This document shows positions 42,570 to 51,317 of a stretch of 64,000 nt of DNA, in pieces. Every line of letters starts with the position of its first letter. The stretch's first letter is position 1. The notes beneath the pieces are model-generated. The model saw only the letters and a list, made by a program, of their open reading frames with translations, was not told the origin of the DNA and searched no databases. This DNA comes from Roseomonas sp. KE2513 (GTDB lineage Bacteria; Pseudomonadota; Alphaproteobacteria; Acetobacterales; Acetobacteraceae). Position numbers and translations under genes: made by a program. Location: assembly GCF_016107305.1 (NCBI RefSeq), contig NZ_RCVR01000006.1:62001-126000 (forward strand), written 5' to 3'.

Positions 42570-43364
42570 ATGCGGCGCACGATGATGCTCCTCGGGATGG
42601 TGGCGGGTTTAGCCCTTACCGCGCTGCCAGGCGCCGCCCGCGCCCAGTCCGAGATGCAGGGGCTGGTGGACCGCGCAACACTCACCGTCCAGGAGATGCT
42701 GACAGAGGGTGACCCGAACGCGACCCGCGACGTCACCCGCCTGCTCGGCCAGGCGCGGGCCGTGGTCATCTGCCCCCGTCTGTTCCGCGCCGGCTTCATC
42801 TTCGGCGGCCAGGGCGGCGACTGCGTGCTCACGGCGCGCGATGGCGCCGGCTCCTGGTCCTCGCCCGCCTTCTACACCATTGGCTCCGCCAGCTTCGGCT
42901 TCCAGATCGGCATCCAGGATGCCCAGGTCATGATGCTGATCCTGACCAACAAGGGCCTCAACGCCGTCATGGACAGCCAGGTGAAGCTCGGCGCCGACGC
43001 CTCCGTCGCGCTTGCCACCATCGGCGGCGGCATCGCCGGGGCCACCACCACCGCTGTCGGTGCCGACATCGTCAGCTACGCCCGCACCCGCGGCCTCTAT
43101 GCCGGCATCTCCCTCGAGGGATCGCTCCTCTCCAGCCGGAGCGACTTCAACAGCGGCTACTACGGCCGCGCCGTCGCGACCCGCCAGATCGTGGTGGACA
43201 TGCAGGCCCATAACCCGGCGGCCGACCCTCTTCGCGCGGCCCTCATGCGCTTCGGCGCGGGCGGGGCCTCGGCCATGACCCCCATGGCGCAGGCACCGAG
43301 CGCCCTTCCGCCCATGCAAGCCGCGCCCAGCGGCGGGACGATCACGCGCGAAACCCTGCGCTGA
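42570..43364 (+). CDS. SYLF/Ysc84-domain lipid-binding secreted protein
   Basis: This 264-residue protein has a signal peptide (LLGMVAGLALTALPGAARAQ) followed by a SYLF domain: ARAVVICPRLFRAGFIFGGQ, GFQIGIQDAQVMMLIL and GADIVSYARTRGLYAGISLEG. Family members bind phosphoinositides or other lipids; the bacterial role is unclear. The C-terminal 45 residues are Ala/Pro/Met-rich and disordered. GGGGAGAG precedes ATG 42570. A pair of strong hairpins follows the stop. Confidence 0.88.
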   Translation: MRRTMMLLGMVAGLALTALPGAARAQSEMQGLVDRATLTVQEMLTEGDPNATRDVTRLLGQARAVVICPRLFRAGFIFGGQGGDCVLTARDGAGSWSSPAFYTIGSASFGFQIGIQDAQVMMLILTNKGLNAVMDSQVKLGADASVALATIGGGIAGATTTAVGADIVSYARTRGLYAGISLEGSLLSSRSDFNSGYYGRAVATRQIVVDMQAHNPAADPLRAALMRFGAGGASAMTPMAQAPSALPPMQAAPSGGTITRETLR

Positions 43365-43376
43365 CGCGCTGCGCGG

Positions 43377-43433
43377 CCGGAGAGGGCTCTTCCCTCTCCG
43401 GTACCTCTCCCGCCAGGAGCCCGAGGCTCCTGG
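43377..43433 (+). terminator. Two perfect hairpins after the SYLF gene
   Basis: The first is CCGGAGAGGG / CCCTCTCCGG with loop CTCTT (43377-43401). The second is CCAGGAGCC / GGCTCCTGG with loop CGA (43413-43433). Neither is followed by a T-run, so they are more likely RNA-stabilising or Rho-associated 3' structures than classical terminators. Confidence 0.45.
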
Positions 43434-43506
43434 ACCTGCGTCGGGCTGTCGCGAATGCTATAATTGGGGGCTGGTTCCCTCTTGGTGCCCTTCCTGCGCG
43501 CGTAGC

Positions 43507-43530
43507 CGCCTCGGGTCAGTACCCGAGGCG
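43507..43530. repeat. Perfect 10-base-pair inverted repeat in the 43.4-43.6 kb spacer
   Basis: Arms CGCCTCGGGT and ACCCGAGGCG flank CAGT. Two smaller palindromes (TTCGCGAA and AGTCCGGACT) follow within 25 bases. Its function is unknown; it lies between convergent genes, with a TATAAT hexamer at 43459-43464 upstream. Confidence 0.45.
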
Positions 43531-43556
43531 CACCGTTCGCGAAGCAGTCCGGACTC

Positions 43557-43615
43557 GAAGAAAAAGATAACGGTAAGCAGGCCGGGGAGAGGAAGAATTC
43601 CTTCTTCCTCTCCCC
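43557..43615 (-). terminator. Terminator-like element downstream of the TctC gene
   Basis: On the minus strand, a perfect 14-base-pair stem (arms 43602-43615 and 43584-43597, loop GGAA) is followed after 15 bases by ATCTTTTTCTTC (43568 to 43557). It lies 30 bases past the tctC-like stop. The hairpin core (GAATTC flanked by GA/TC-rich arms) and the T tract resemble those after maeB. Confidence 0.65.
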
Positions 43616-43644
43616 GTAGTCACCGGTGCCAAGCCCCAAATTGC

Positions 43645-44613
43645 TTATTCCGGCTCTACCCCCGCGCGGCGGAGAATGGAGAGCCCGCGTTCCGCCGCCT
43701 CCGTAATGAAGGCCGCAAAGGCTTCGGGGCTTTCGCCCAGGACCGGTTCCCCGCCCAGTTCGGCCAGTTTGCGGCGCACTTCGGGCTGTGCTGCCGCGGC
43801 CTGGACAGCGGCGTGCACGCGCGAGACCTGGGCGGCCGGTAGTCCTTTCGGCCCCCAGAGAGCGAACCAGGGGGCGATCGGCGCCAAGGCCGGCATGCCG
43901 GCCTCGGCCGCGTTGGGGATGTCGGGCGCCACGGCGGCGCGGCCGGGTCCGGTGACACAGTAGGCGCGCAGTCGTCCCGCCTGGATCAGCGGCAAGGCGG
44001 AGAGGAGCGGCGCCATCATGAGGCTTGTCTGTCCGCCCACCACGTCCTGCAAGGCGGGACCGGTGCCGCGGTAGGAGACGACGAGCACGGGCACCCCGGC
44101 CTCCAGCCGGAACACCTCGGTCGCGAGGTGGCCGGAGGTGCCGAGGGAGGTATTGGCGAAGGCGTGCCGGTCCGGCCGGGCCCGCACGTCTGCGAGAAGG
44201 GCCGGCAGGTCCGTGGGCGCGAGGCCCGGCGCGCCGACGAGCACGAGGGGCGAGATCGCCAGCCGCGCGACCGGCGTGAAGTCCGCGATGGGATCGTAGG
44301 GCACCTGGCGCATCACGCCGCGCGCCAACAGGTGGCTGTCGGAGTTGCAGAGCAGGGTTCGCCCGTCCGGTTCCGCCCGCGCCGCCACCGCACTGCCGAC
44401 GGCGCCGTTCGCGCCCGAGCGGTTCTCGATCACCCAGGACTCGCCGAGCATCGGCCCCACTGCTTCGGCGAAAATGCGGCCGGAAATGTCGATGCCCCCG
44501 CCCGGCGGATAGGGCACCACGACCCGCACGGCGCGCGACTGGGCCCGCGCAGCGGCGGCAGGCAGAAGGCCGGCGATTGCCAGCAGGTTGCGGCGGTGCA
44601 TCCGTTGAGCCAT
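43645..44613 (-). CDS. Tripartite tricarboxylate transporter receptor (Bug/TctC family)
   Basis: This protein of about 322 residues from ATG 44613 (44601 is an alternative) has a twin-arginine/Sec-type signal (RMHRRNLLAIAGLLPAAAARA), then VRVVVPYPPGGGIDISGRIF, SWVIENRSGANGAVGS and YRGTGPALQDVVGGQTSLMM, all standard Bug-family motifs. Bug receptors bind carboxylates such as citrate or tartrate, or nicotinate-like compounds. No TctA/TctB membrane genes adjoin. The divergent class II aldolase begins only 19 bases away. Confidence 0.92.
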   Translation of the reverse strand: MAQRMHRRNLLAIAGLLPAAAARAQSRAVRVVVPYPPGGGIDISGRIFAEAVGPMLGESWVIENRSGANGAVGSAVAARAEPDGRTLLCNSDSHLLARGVMRQVPYDPIADFTPVARLAISPLVLVGAPGLAPTDLPALLADVRARPDRHAFANTSLGTSGHLATEVFRLEAGVPVLVVSYRGTGPALQDVVGGQTSLMMAPLLSALPLIQAGRLRAYCVTGPGRAAVAPDIPNAAEAGMPALAPIAPWFALWGPKGLPAAQVSRVHAAVQAAAAQPEVRRKLAELGGEPVLGESPEAFAAFITEAAERGLSILRRAGVEPE

Positions 44614-44632
44614 CCCTGGGGACCGATTCGAC

Positions 44633-45334
44633 ATGACCGAGGCTATCCTGCGCGACCTCGCCCTGGCGAACCGCCTGCTGGCGCGGGACGGGATCGTCGA
44701 TGATTTCGGCCATGTCGCGCACCGGGACCTGGAGAACCCGGAGCGCTTCTGGCTCTCCCGCGCGCTGCCGTCGAACCGGGTGACGCCAGGCGACCTTCGC
44801 TTGCACGGCCCGGACGGGGTTTGCGAGGACAACTCGGTCGGCACCTATTCCGAGGCGGTGCTGCACGCCCGCGTCTTCGCAGCGCATCCCGATGTGCAGG
44901 TCTCGATTCACCACCACGCGCGCCCGCTGCTGCCCTTCACCATGCCCGGTGCGCCCCCGCTGCGTCCCGTCTTTCACACCGGCGCCGTGGCGGGATGGGA
45001 CATCCCGGTCTGGGACAGCGCACCTTTTGGCGCCGGCGGGATGCTGGTGGACACGGTGGAAAAGGGGGATTCCCTGGCGGCGTGCCTCGGCCAGTCGCGT
45101 GCGGTGCTGCTGCGGGGGCACGGCGCGGTCGTGGTCGGGCCGGATATCGCCACCGCCGTCATGGTCGCGATCTACATGGTGGAGAACGCCGCCGTCGCGC
45201 TGGCGGCGGGCGCCACGGCCCGCCCCGTGCCGGGCCTCTCGCGCGAGGAGGTGGCGGAGACCGCGCGGCGGCTGCTGACGCCGAACACCGTCGCCCGCGT
45301 CTGGGCAGGGCGCATTGCCGGGCTGGAGGGCTGA
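44633..45334 (+). CDS. Class II aldolase/adducin family protein
   Basis: This 233-residue protein has the family layout with HARVFAAHPDVQVSIHHHAR (zinc-binding His pair near 88-92), PVWDSAPFGAGGMLVDTVEKG and LLRGHGAVVVG (third His near 165). These enzymes are zinc aldolases, epimerases or decarboxylases acting on phosphorylated or hydroxy acids. Divergent from the TctC receptor and followed by an SDR gene on the same strand, which together suggest a small carboxylate or hydroxy-acid catabolic set. The substrate is unknown. Confidence 0.88.
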   Translation: MTEAILRDLALANRLLARDGIVDDFGHVAHRDLENPERFWLSRALPSNRVTPGDLRLHGPDGVCEDNSVGTYSEAVLHARVFAAHPDVQVSIHHHARPLLPFTMPGAPPLRPVFHTGAVAGWDIPVWDSAPFGAGGMLVDTVEKGDSLAACLGQSRAVLLRGHGAVVVGPDIATAVMVAIYMVENAAVALAAGATARPVPGLSREEVAETARRLLTPNTVARVWAGRIAGLEG

Positions 45335-45431
45335 GCGCGCCGGACTCTTCCCGCCACCCGCGCCGGGCGGGCGCTTGCCCCGGCCGGCCCGGCGGCGTCA
45401 TCTGCTGCGGCGCAGCGGAAAGACCAGGGCT

Positions 45432-46199
45432 TTGCCGAATCAGCTTCCCACCACACCCGCGCCGGCGGGCACCCGTTTCATGCTGCTCACCGGCGCGAGC
45501 CGCGGCATCGGCCACGCGACGGTCAAGCGCTTCCAGTCCGAGGGCTGGCGCATCCTCACCGTCTCCCGCCAGCCCTTCTCGGAGGAGTGCCGTTGGCCGA
45601 ACGCGCGCTGGAGCCACATCCAGGCGGATCTCTCGAATCCCGCGGAGGTGACGCGGCTTGTGGACATCGTGCGCCACCGCCTGCCGGACGGGCAGCTCCA
45701 CGCGCTCGTCAACAATGCCGGCATCTCGCCGAAGGGGGAGGGGGGCGCGCGGCTGGGCACGCTCGGCTCCGATCAGGACGTGTGGAACTCTGTGTTCAAC
45801 GTGAACCTTTTCTCCACCGCGGCCCTCGCGCGCGGGCTCTTCCCCGAACTCTCCGCGGGCAAGGGAAGCATCGTGAACGTCACCTCCATCGCGGGCTCGC
45901 GCGTGCATCCCTTCGCCGGCACCGCCTATGCGTGCTCCAAGGCCGCGCTGGCGGCGCTGACGCGGGAGATGGCGCACGAGTTCGGCGCTCACGGCATCCG
46001 CGTGAACGCCATCGCGCCGGGGGAGATCGACACCGCCATCCTATCCCCCGGCACCTCCGAGATCGTGGAGCGGGACATTCCCATGCGGCGCCTCGGCACG
46101 GCGGAGGAGGTGGCGGAAACAATCCTCTTCCTATGCTCGCGCGCCTCCTCCTACGTGAACGGGGCGGAGATCCACATCAATGGCGGGCAGCACGTGTGA
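45432..46199 (+). CDS. Short-chain dehydrogenase/reductase (SDR)
   Basis: From TTG 45432 the protein is 255 residues, the usual SDR length. It has the cofactor motif LLTGASRGIGHATVKRF, NNAGISPKGEG, catalytic Ser in NVTSIAGSR and the YACSK active-site Tyr/Lys, followed by GIRVNAIAPGEIDT. The longer frame to 45315 has an Arg/Pro-rich N-terminus, so I reject it; the ribosome site for the TTG is weak. It follows the class II aldolase gene and probably oxidises a hydroxy-acid or polyol. Confidence 0.85.
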   Translation: MPNQLPTTPAPAGTRFMLLTGASRGIGHATVKRFQSEGWRILTVSRQPFSEECRWPNARWSHIQADLSNPAEVTRLVDIVRHRLPDGQLHALVNNAGISPKGEGGARLGTLGSDQDVWNSVFNVNLFSTAALARGLFPELSAGKGSIVNVTSIAGSRVHPFAGTAYACSKAALAALTREMAHEFGAHGIRVNAIAPGEIDTAILSPGTSEIVERDIPMRRLGTAEEVAETILFLCSRASSYVNGAEIHINGGQHV

Positions 46200-46233
46200 G
46201 GCATGGCCGAGGGCAGCATCCGCGGCCGCTCCC

Positions 46234-47082
46234 TCACCCCTCCACGAAGCGCTTGAAGGCCTCCGCGTAATCCGGGTGCCACCGCGACAGCGGCGGCCGG
46301 TTCTCTACGATGTCCCCCGCGCCCCAGAGGATGCGCCGCTCGTCGAGCGCCCGCGTCACGTCATTGTCTGGACAGAGGATGTAGAAATCCCCCGCTGCCA
46401 GGCGCTCCATCATGAAGTCCACGGTCTGTTCGGGCGTCCAGGCGGCCGCCGGCTTCTCGCTGCGGCCATTGGCGGTCAGCGGCGTGAAGACGAAGCCGGG
46501 GATCAGCAGATGCGCGCCGATCCGGCAGCCCGGCGTATTCCGCAACTCGTGCTGCAGCGCCTCGGTGAAGGCCCGGACCCCGGCCTTGGAGACGTTGTAA
46601 GCCGGGTCCCCCGGCGGCGTGGTGATCCCCTGCTTCGACCCCGTGTTGATCACCAGGCCCGGCCGCCCGCGCTCGATCATTCCGGGCACGAAGGCGCGGG
46701 TCCCGTGGATGACGCCCCAGAGGTTCACCCCGATCACCCGCTCCCAGTTCTCGGCGGGGCCGAAGAGGGCGCTGCCGGGCTGGACGCCGGCATTGTTCAT
46801 CAGCAGGTCCGTGCCGCCGAATCGCTCGCGGACCGCCTCTTCCAGCCTCCGGAGGTCCTCCGGGCGGCTCACATCCGTGGCCATCGCCAGGACCCCCGCC
46901 TCCCCGCCTGGCGCCACGGACGTGAGGGCGCGGGCCGCCTCCGCGAGCCTTTCCTCCCCCAGGTCGGCGATGCAGACGCGCAGCCCCTCCCGCGCGAAGC
47001 GCATCGCGGCGGCCAGGCCAATCCCGGAGGCACCGCCCGTGACCACCGCCACGGAGTCGGGTGAGAGCGCGGGCTGCATCAT
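46234..47082 (-). CDS. Short-chain dehydrogenase/reductase (SDR)
   Basis: This 282-residue protein has VAVVTGGASGIGLAAAMRFA (NAD(P) site), MNNAGVQPGSALFG, VINTGSKQGITTPPGDP with catalytic Ser, and YNVSK (Tyr/Lys). The C-terminal 60 residues form an extension longer than the minimal SDR. It lies 30 bases downstream of the DUF4743 Nudix gene on the same strand, so they are likely co-transcribed. The substrate is unknown. Confidence 0.9.
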   Translation of the reverse strand: MMQPALSPDSVAVVTGGASGIGLAAAMRFAREGLRVCIADLGEERLAEAARALTSVAPGGEAGVLAMATDVSRPEDLRRLEEAVRERFGGTDLLMNNAGVQPGSALFGPAENWERVIGVNLWGVIHGTRAFVPGMIERGRPGLVINTGSKQGITTPPGDPAYNVSKAGVRAFTEALQHELRNTPGCRIGAHLLIPGFVFTPLTANGRSEKPAAAWTPEQTVDFMMERLAAGDFYILCPDNDVTRALDERRILWGAGDIVENRPPLSRWHPDYAEAFKRFVEG

Positions 47083-47112
47083 GGATCATCCTTTTCTGCG
47101 GGGGGGCCGCAG

Positions 47113-47958
47113 TCAGGCCAGCTGGTCCAGCCCCGCCCGCAGCGCCCCGTCTGGGTCCGGCAACAGGCCCTCGCGGAGGAACAGATCGATCAGCACAAGG
47201 TTCACGTTGAACTTCACGCTTTCCGTGTCGCGCACCGCTTCCAGCACGCGCCCGATCGGCCAGAGCTCGAAGCGCTCCACCTCGTCGTCATTGGGGCGCG
47301 GCTCGACGCCCTCGGAGATCTCAAGGTCGAAGAGGTGGAGGAAGTCGCGCCGCATCCCTTCCTCCGTCCGCATGATGTAGGAGACGCGCCCGACCGGCCG
47401 GGCCTTCGCCGCGAGTGCGGCGGGCAGGGAGGCCTCCTCCTCCGCCTCCTTCACGAGGCAGCGCTCCGGTGTCAGCCCGGCGGGGATGCCGCCGGCGACG
47501 ATGTTGTCCATCTGGCCCGGCGCCACCGCCTTGTCCTTCGCGCGCCAGCCGACCCAGAGGTGCAGCCCATCGGCCCGGCGGACGATGCCGTTCACGTGCA
47601 CGCCCTGGCTGATGATTCCGAGCGCCGGCAGCACGCCGCGGTCCACCGTGCCCAGGACCGGCCCCTCGGGGGTGGCCCTGACGTCGAACTCCTCCCCCCG
47701 GATGCGGCCGAAGCCGGCACGGGCGAGGGTGCGGGCGATCTCCGCCAGCGCGCCGGTCCGGGCCGCGCTGCCGCGGATGCCGGCGGCGAGGGAGACGCCC
47801 TCCGGCCCGAAATGCACACGGTTCGGTAGGAAGGTCAGGGCCTTGGCAGCGTCCGGCTCCAGCCAGCCCACCTGCTCGTCCCCGATGCGGAAAGGCAGGT
47901 AACCGGCCGGGGAGGGCAGGTTGTTGCAGGCGGCGATGTGGCGGGCGAAGGGGTCCAT
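47113..47958 (-). CDS. DUF4743/Nudix family hydrolase
   Basis: From ATG 47958 (AGGA site upstream) the protein is 281 residues. The N-terminal about 110 residues are the DUF4743 domain (RHIAACNNLPSPAGYLPFRI). From about 120 a Nudix fold carries a degenerate Nudix box (AGGIPAGLTPE then KEAEEEASLP, with Lys in place of the usual Arg and Ser in place of Gly). The family is better known from eukaryotic Nudix24/thiamine-diphosphokinase-associated proteins. It may hydrolyse damaged cofactor or nucleotide diphosphates. Confidence 0.87.
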   Translation of the reverse strand: MDPFARHIAACNNLPSPAGYLPFRIGDEQVGWLEPDAAKALTFLPNRVHFGPEGVSLAAGIRGSAARTGALAEIARTLARAGFGRIRGEEFDVRATPEGPVLGTVDRGVLPALGIISQGVHVNGIVRRADGLHLWVGWRAKDKAVAPGQMDNIVAGGIPAGLTPERCLVKEAEEEASLPAALAAKARPVGRVSYIMRTEEGMRRDFLHLFDLEISEGVEPRPNDDEVERFELWPIGRVLEAVRDTESVKFNVNLVLIDLFLREGLLPDPDGALRAGLDQLA

Positions 47959-48173
47959 GCGCCCATCCTGCCCCGCCTTGCCGCGGCCGGCATCCCCGCC
48001 ATGCGGCCGCCCCGGCTGGCGCTGAGCGCGGGAAGACCCCATTTGTAAGCTCTAGCCGTTCCCATCCTCGTGAGGGGTGCCGGCACCCCCCACTCGGACC
48101 CGCCCGGCGCGGCGCCGGCTCCCACCCCGGGGCCGCCCATGCCCGGGGACGCGGCCCGCACCGGAGTTCGCGC

Positions 48174-50135
48174 GTGTCCGCCGCCACTACCCAGCCGACC
48201 ACTCCGCCGAAAAGCTCGGCGACCGACAGCACCACCCCGCGCGGTACCTTCGCCACCCTCCGCAGCCTCGCGCCCTATCTCTGGCCGAAGGGGGAGCCGG
48301 CGCTGCGGGCGCGGGTCGTGATCGCCCTGTTGCTCCTGGCGGCGGCCAAGATCGCCAATGTCCTCGTTCCCATCGCCTATTCCCGCGCGGTCAACGCGCT
48401 GACGCCGCATCTGGGGGAGGGGGCGGCGGCCGGCACTGCCGCTGTCCTCGCCGTTCCGGTGGCGCTGGTGGTCGGCTACGGCCTCCTCCGCGTCGCCTCC
48501 TCTGCCTTCGGGGAGCTGCGGGACGCGGTGTTCACGAAGGTGCAGGGGCGGGCCGGGCGGCGGATCGCGCTGCAGGTCTTCACCCACATGCACGCGCTCT
48601 CGCTCCGCTTCCACCTGGACCGGCAGACAGGCGGGCTGTCGCGCGTGATCGAGCGCGGCACGCGGGGGATCAACTTCGTCCTCGACTTCATGATCTTCAA
48701 CATCATCCCGACGATCCTCGAGATCCTCATGGTCTCGGTGATCCTCTGGCGGCTGTTCAGCTTCTCCTTCGCCGCCGTGACCCTCGGCACCATCGCGCTC
48801 TACGTCACCTTCACGCTCATGTTCACCAACTGGCGCCTGCGCTTCCGCCGCCAGATGAACGAGACTGACCAGGAGGCGAACACGCGGGCCATCGACAGCC
48901 TGCTGAACTACGAGACGGTGAAGTATTTCGGCAACGAGCGGCACGAGGAGCGGCGCTACGACGCATCCCTCGCCCGCTACGAGCGCGCCTACAACCAGTC
49001 CGAGGTCTCGTTGAACTTCCTCAACATGGGTCAGGCCGCGATCATCGCGGCGGGGCTCACGGTCGTCATGCTGATGGCCGCGCGCGGCGTGGCGGCGGGC
49101 CAGATGACGGTCGGCGACTTCGTGCTGGTGAACACCTACCTCATCCAGCTCTACCTGCCGCTGAACTTCCTCGGCTTCGTCTATCGCGAGATGAAGCAGG
49201 GCCTGGTGGACATGGAGGCGATGTTCACCCTCATGCGGGAAAGCCAGGAGATCGCCGACAAGCCCGGCGCGCCCGCGCTGCCGCCGGGCCGGGGCGAGGT
49301 GCGGTTCGAGAACGTCCGCTTCGGCTACAACCTCAACCGCGAGATCCTGCACGGCGTGGACTTCGCGGTGCCGCCCGGCCGGATGCTCGCCATCGTCGGA
49401 CCCACGGGCGCGGGCAAGTCCACCATCTCCCGCCTCATGTTCCGCTTCTACGACGTCTCGGCCGGCCGCATCACCATCGATGGCGCGGACCTGCGCGACG
49501 TCACGCAGGAGAGCGTGCGCGCGGCCATCGGCGTGGTGCCGCAGGACACGGTGCTGTTCAACGACACCATCTTCTACAACATTGCCTATGGCCGCCCCGA
49601 CGCGACCGAGGAGGAGGTGGTGGAAGCCGCGAAGCTCGCCCAGGTGCACGACTTCGTCCTGCGCCTGCCGGAAGGCTATAAGACGCGCGTGGGCGAGCGC
49701 GGCCTGAAGCTCTCGGGCGGCGAGAAGCAGCGCGTGGCCATCGCGCGCACCATCCTCAAGAACCCGCGCATTCTCATCCTCGACGAGGCCACCAGCGCGC
49801 TCGACACCCGAACGGAGCAGGAGATCCAGTCGGCGCTGCGCGGCGTCTCGCGCGGCCGCACGACGCTCGTGATCGCGCACCGGCTCTCCACCGTCGTGGA
49901 GGCCGACGAGATCATCGTTCTCTCCGAGGGACGGATCGCCGAGCGCGGCACCCATGCCGAGCTCGTCGCGGCCGAGGGGATCTACGCGGCCATGTGGCGC
50001 CGCCAGGCTCAAGCCGTGGCGCTCGCCGAGGCCGCTGCCGCCGCGCGCGACGTGCTGCCCGAAGCCTCGGGCCCCGCGCCGGTGGAAACACCCGCGCCCC
50101 AGCCCGTAGGGTCTTCCGCTCCCGCTCCGGCCTGA
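48174..50135 (+). CDS. atm1: Atm1-type ABC exporter (half-transporter)
   Basis: This 653-residue protein has six membrane helices in about residues 45-330 with the Atm1 marker region NYETVKYFGNERHEERRYD, then an ATPase domain with Walker A GPTGAGKST (about 408), signature LSGGEKQRV (about 511), Walker B ILILDEATSALD (about 534) and the H-loop His in VIAHRLST. Atm1 relatives export glutathione-linked sulfur or iron-sulfur precursors or metal-glutathione complexes. The start is GTG 48174 with a GGAG site. The C-terminal about 45 residues are Ala/Pro-rich. Confidence 0.93.
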   Translation: MSAATTQPTTPPKSSATDSTTPRGTFATLRSLAPYLWPKGEPALRARVVIALLLLAAAKIANVLVPIAYSRAVNALTPHLGEGAAAGTAAVLAVPVALVVGYGLLRVASSAFGELRDAVFTKVQGRAGRRIALQVFTHMHALSLRFHLDRQTGGLSRVIERGTRGINFVLDFMIFNIIPTILEILMVSVILWRLFSFSFAAVTLGTIALYVTFTLMFTNWRLRFRRQMNETDQEANTRAIDSLLNYETVKYFGNERHEERRYDASLARYERAYNQSEVSLNFLNMGQAAIIAAGLTVVMLMAARGVAAGQMTVGDFVLVNTYLIQLYLPLNFLGFVYREMKQGLVDMEAMFTLMRESQEIADKPGAPALPPGRGEVRFENVRFGYNLNREILHGVDFAVPPGRMLAIVGPTGAGKSTISRLMFRFYDVSAGRITIDGADLRDVTQESVRAAIGVVPQDTVLFNDTIFYNIAYGRPDATEEEVVEAAKLAQVHDFVLRLPEGYKTRVGERGLKLSGGEKQRVAIARTILKNPRILILDEATSALDTRTEQEIQSALRGVSRGRTTLVIAHRLSTVVEADEIIVLSEGRIAERGTHAELVAAEGIYAAMWRRQAQAVALAEAAAAARDVLPEASGPAPVETPAPQPVGSSAPAPA

Positions 50136-50178
50136 CCATCTGGCCCCAACACTTAGCAGACAGTAGGAGGCCCCGGGC

Positions 50179-50445
50179 ATGACCCTGGACCCGCAAGGCA
50201 ACGCCCCCGAGGACCTGAGCCATGCCGGCTCGGTGACGGACAAGGCGATCGAGTACATGATCGAGCAGGGGATCGCGCCGATCTCCGTCGCCTCCGCCCT
50301 GCTGGGCGGCGCGCTGGGCCTGATGGCCCGCACCATGGAGGACCCCGCCATCGCTCGCGTCCTCCGCAGCGCCCTTGCCTCGGTCGAGAACGGCGAGTTG
50401 CACGAGATGAGGCGCTCCGAGGCGGGCGGCGCCGGCCCGTCCTAG
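50179..50445 (+). CDS. Small conserved-looking protein, function unknown
   Basis: This 88-residue protein lies 43 bases after the Atm1 gene on the same strand. The centre (about 20-55) is a moderately hydrophobic helix-turn pattern, [20 protein letters not shown] followed by [11 protein letters not shown]; the ends are charged. It has no signal peptide. I recognise no family; co-transcription with the exporter is likely. Confidence 0.6.
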   Translation: MTLDPQGNAPEDLSHAGSVTDKAIEYMIEQGIAPISVASALLGGALGLMARTMEDPAIARVLRSALASVENGELHEMRRSEAGGAGPS

Positions 50446-50482
50446 CCCTTGCGGGGCCGGGCGGGGGCTCCACCTCCCGGAC

Positions 50483-51217
50483 ATGCCGAATCGCCGCCTT
50501 CCGGGCCCCCTTCTCGCGCTGCTCCTGCTGTCCTCCTGCGGGGAAGCGCAGGAGGCCTCCATTCCCCCTCTCGGCCCGCCGGGGATCGCCGCGAGCCGCT
50601 TTCCCGCCCCCGTGCGCCCGGTGGCGCCGGTGGTCTCCGACCGCTGGCAGGGCGAGGACGCGCGGGAGCGGGTGGGCGAGGCCGAGCGCGTGCTCGCCTG
50701 GCTCGATATCCAGCCGGGGCAGACGGTGGCCGATATCGGCGCCGGCTCGGGCTACTACACGGTGCGGCTGGCGGCGCGCGTCGGGCCAGAGGGCCGGGTC
50801 CTCGCCCAGGACGTGGTGCCGGGATACCTGGCGCGGCTGCGCGAGCGGGTCGCGTCCTTGCCCAATGTCCTTGTCGGCCTCGGCGAGCCCGGCGACCCGC
50901 GGCTGCCGCCCGGTTCCACCGACGTCGCGCTCCTCGTCCATATGTATCACGAGATCGAGCAGCCCTTCGCGCTGCTGGCCAATTTCGTCCCCGCGCTGCG
51001 TCCGGGGGCGCGGGTGGGCATCCTCGACGTGGACGACGCAACGCCCCGCCACGGCACGCCCCGCGCGCTGCTGGCCTGCGAACTGGCGGCCGTGGGCTAC
51101 CGGCAGGTCGGCTTCCACTGGCTGCTGGAGGCACCGCCACGGTCCGAGTACCTGGCGGTCTTCGAGCCTCCGTCCAGCCCGCCCGCAGCGGAGAGCATCC
51201 GCCCCTGCACGCCCTGA
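50483..51217 (+). CDS. Lipoprotein-type class I SAM-dependent methyltransferase
   Basis: This 244-residue protein has a signal peptide ending in a lipobox, LLLLSSCG (Cys19), then a methyltransferase Rossmann fold with motif [17 protein letters not shown] (about 83-98), acidic motif II region AQDVVPGYL, and [15 protein letters not shown]. The combination implies export to the periplasm with lipid anchoring, where SAM is not expected. Either the lipobox is fortuitous or the fold has been reused. It lies between the small 88-residue gene and rpmB. Confidence 0.82.
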   Translation: MPNRRLPGPLLALLLLSSCGEAQEASIPPLGPPGIAASRFPAPVRPVAPVVSDRWQGEDARERVGEAERVLAWLDIQPGQTVADIGAGSGYYTVRLAARVGPEGRVLAQDVVPGYLARLRERVASLPNVLVGLGEPGDPRLPPGSTDVALLVHMYHEIEQPFALLANFVPALRPGARVGILDVDDATPRHGTPRALLACELAAVGYRQVGFHWLLEAPPRSEYLAVFEPPSSPPAAESIRPCTP

Positions 51218-51221
51218 TGCC

Positions 51222-51250
51222 TTGACTCCTGGAGGTCTCGCGGGCAATAC
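51222..51250 (+). promoter_or_regulatory. Weak candidate promoter for rpmB
   Basis: TTGACT (51222-51227) and, 17 bases on, CAATAC (51245-51250). The -35 box is good but the -10 is poor. It lies 67 bases upstream of the rpmB start. Confidence 0.3.
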
Positions 51251-51317
51251 GCGCCCCTCAAATCTTTCCATCGCCTGCCCGCGCGTCCCGCGCGCGCGTT
51301 ATTCTGGGGTTTCCACC

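Noticed and set aside
47835-50351. An 838-codon open frame antisense to the Atm1 exporter
   Set aside because: The Atm1 gene has all ABC motifs. The antisense product is compositionally biased with no family features.
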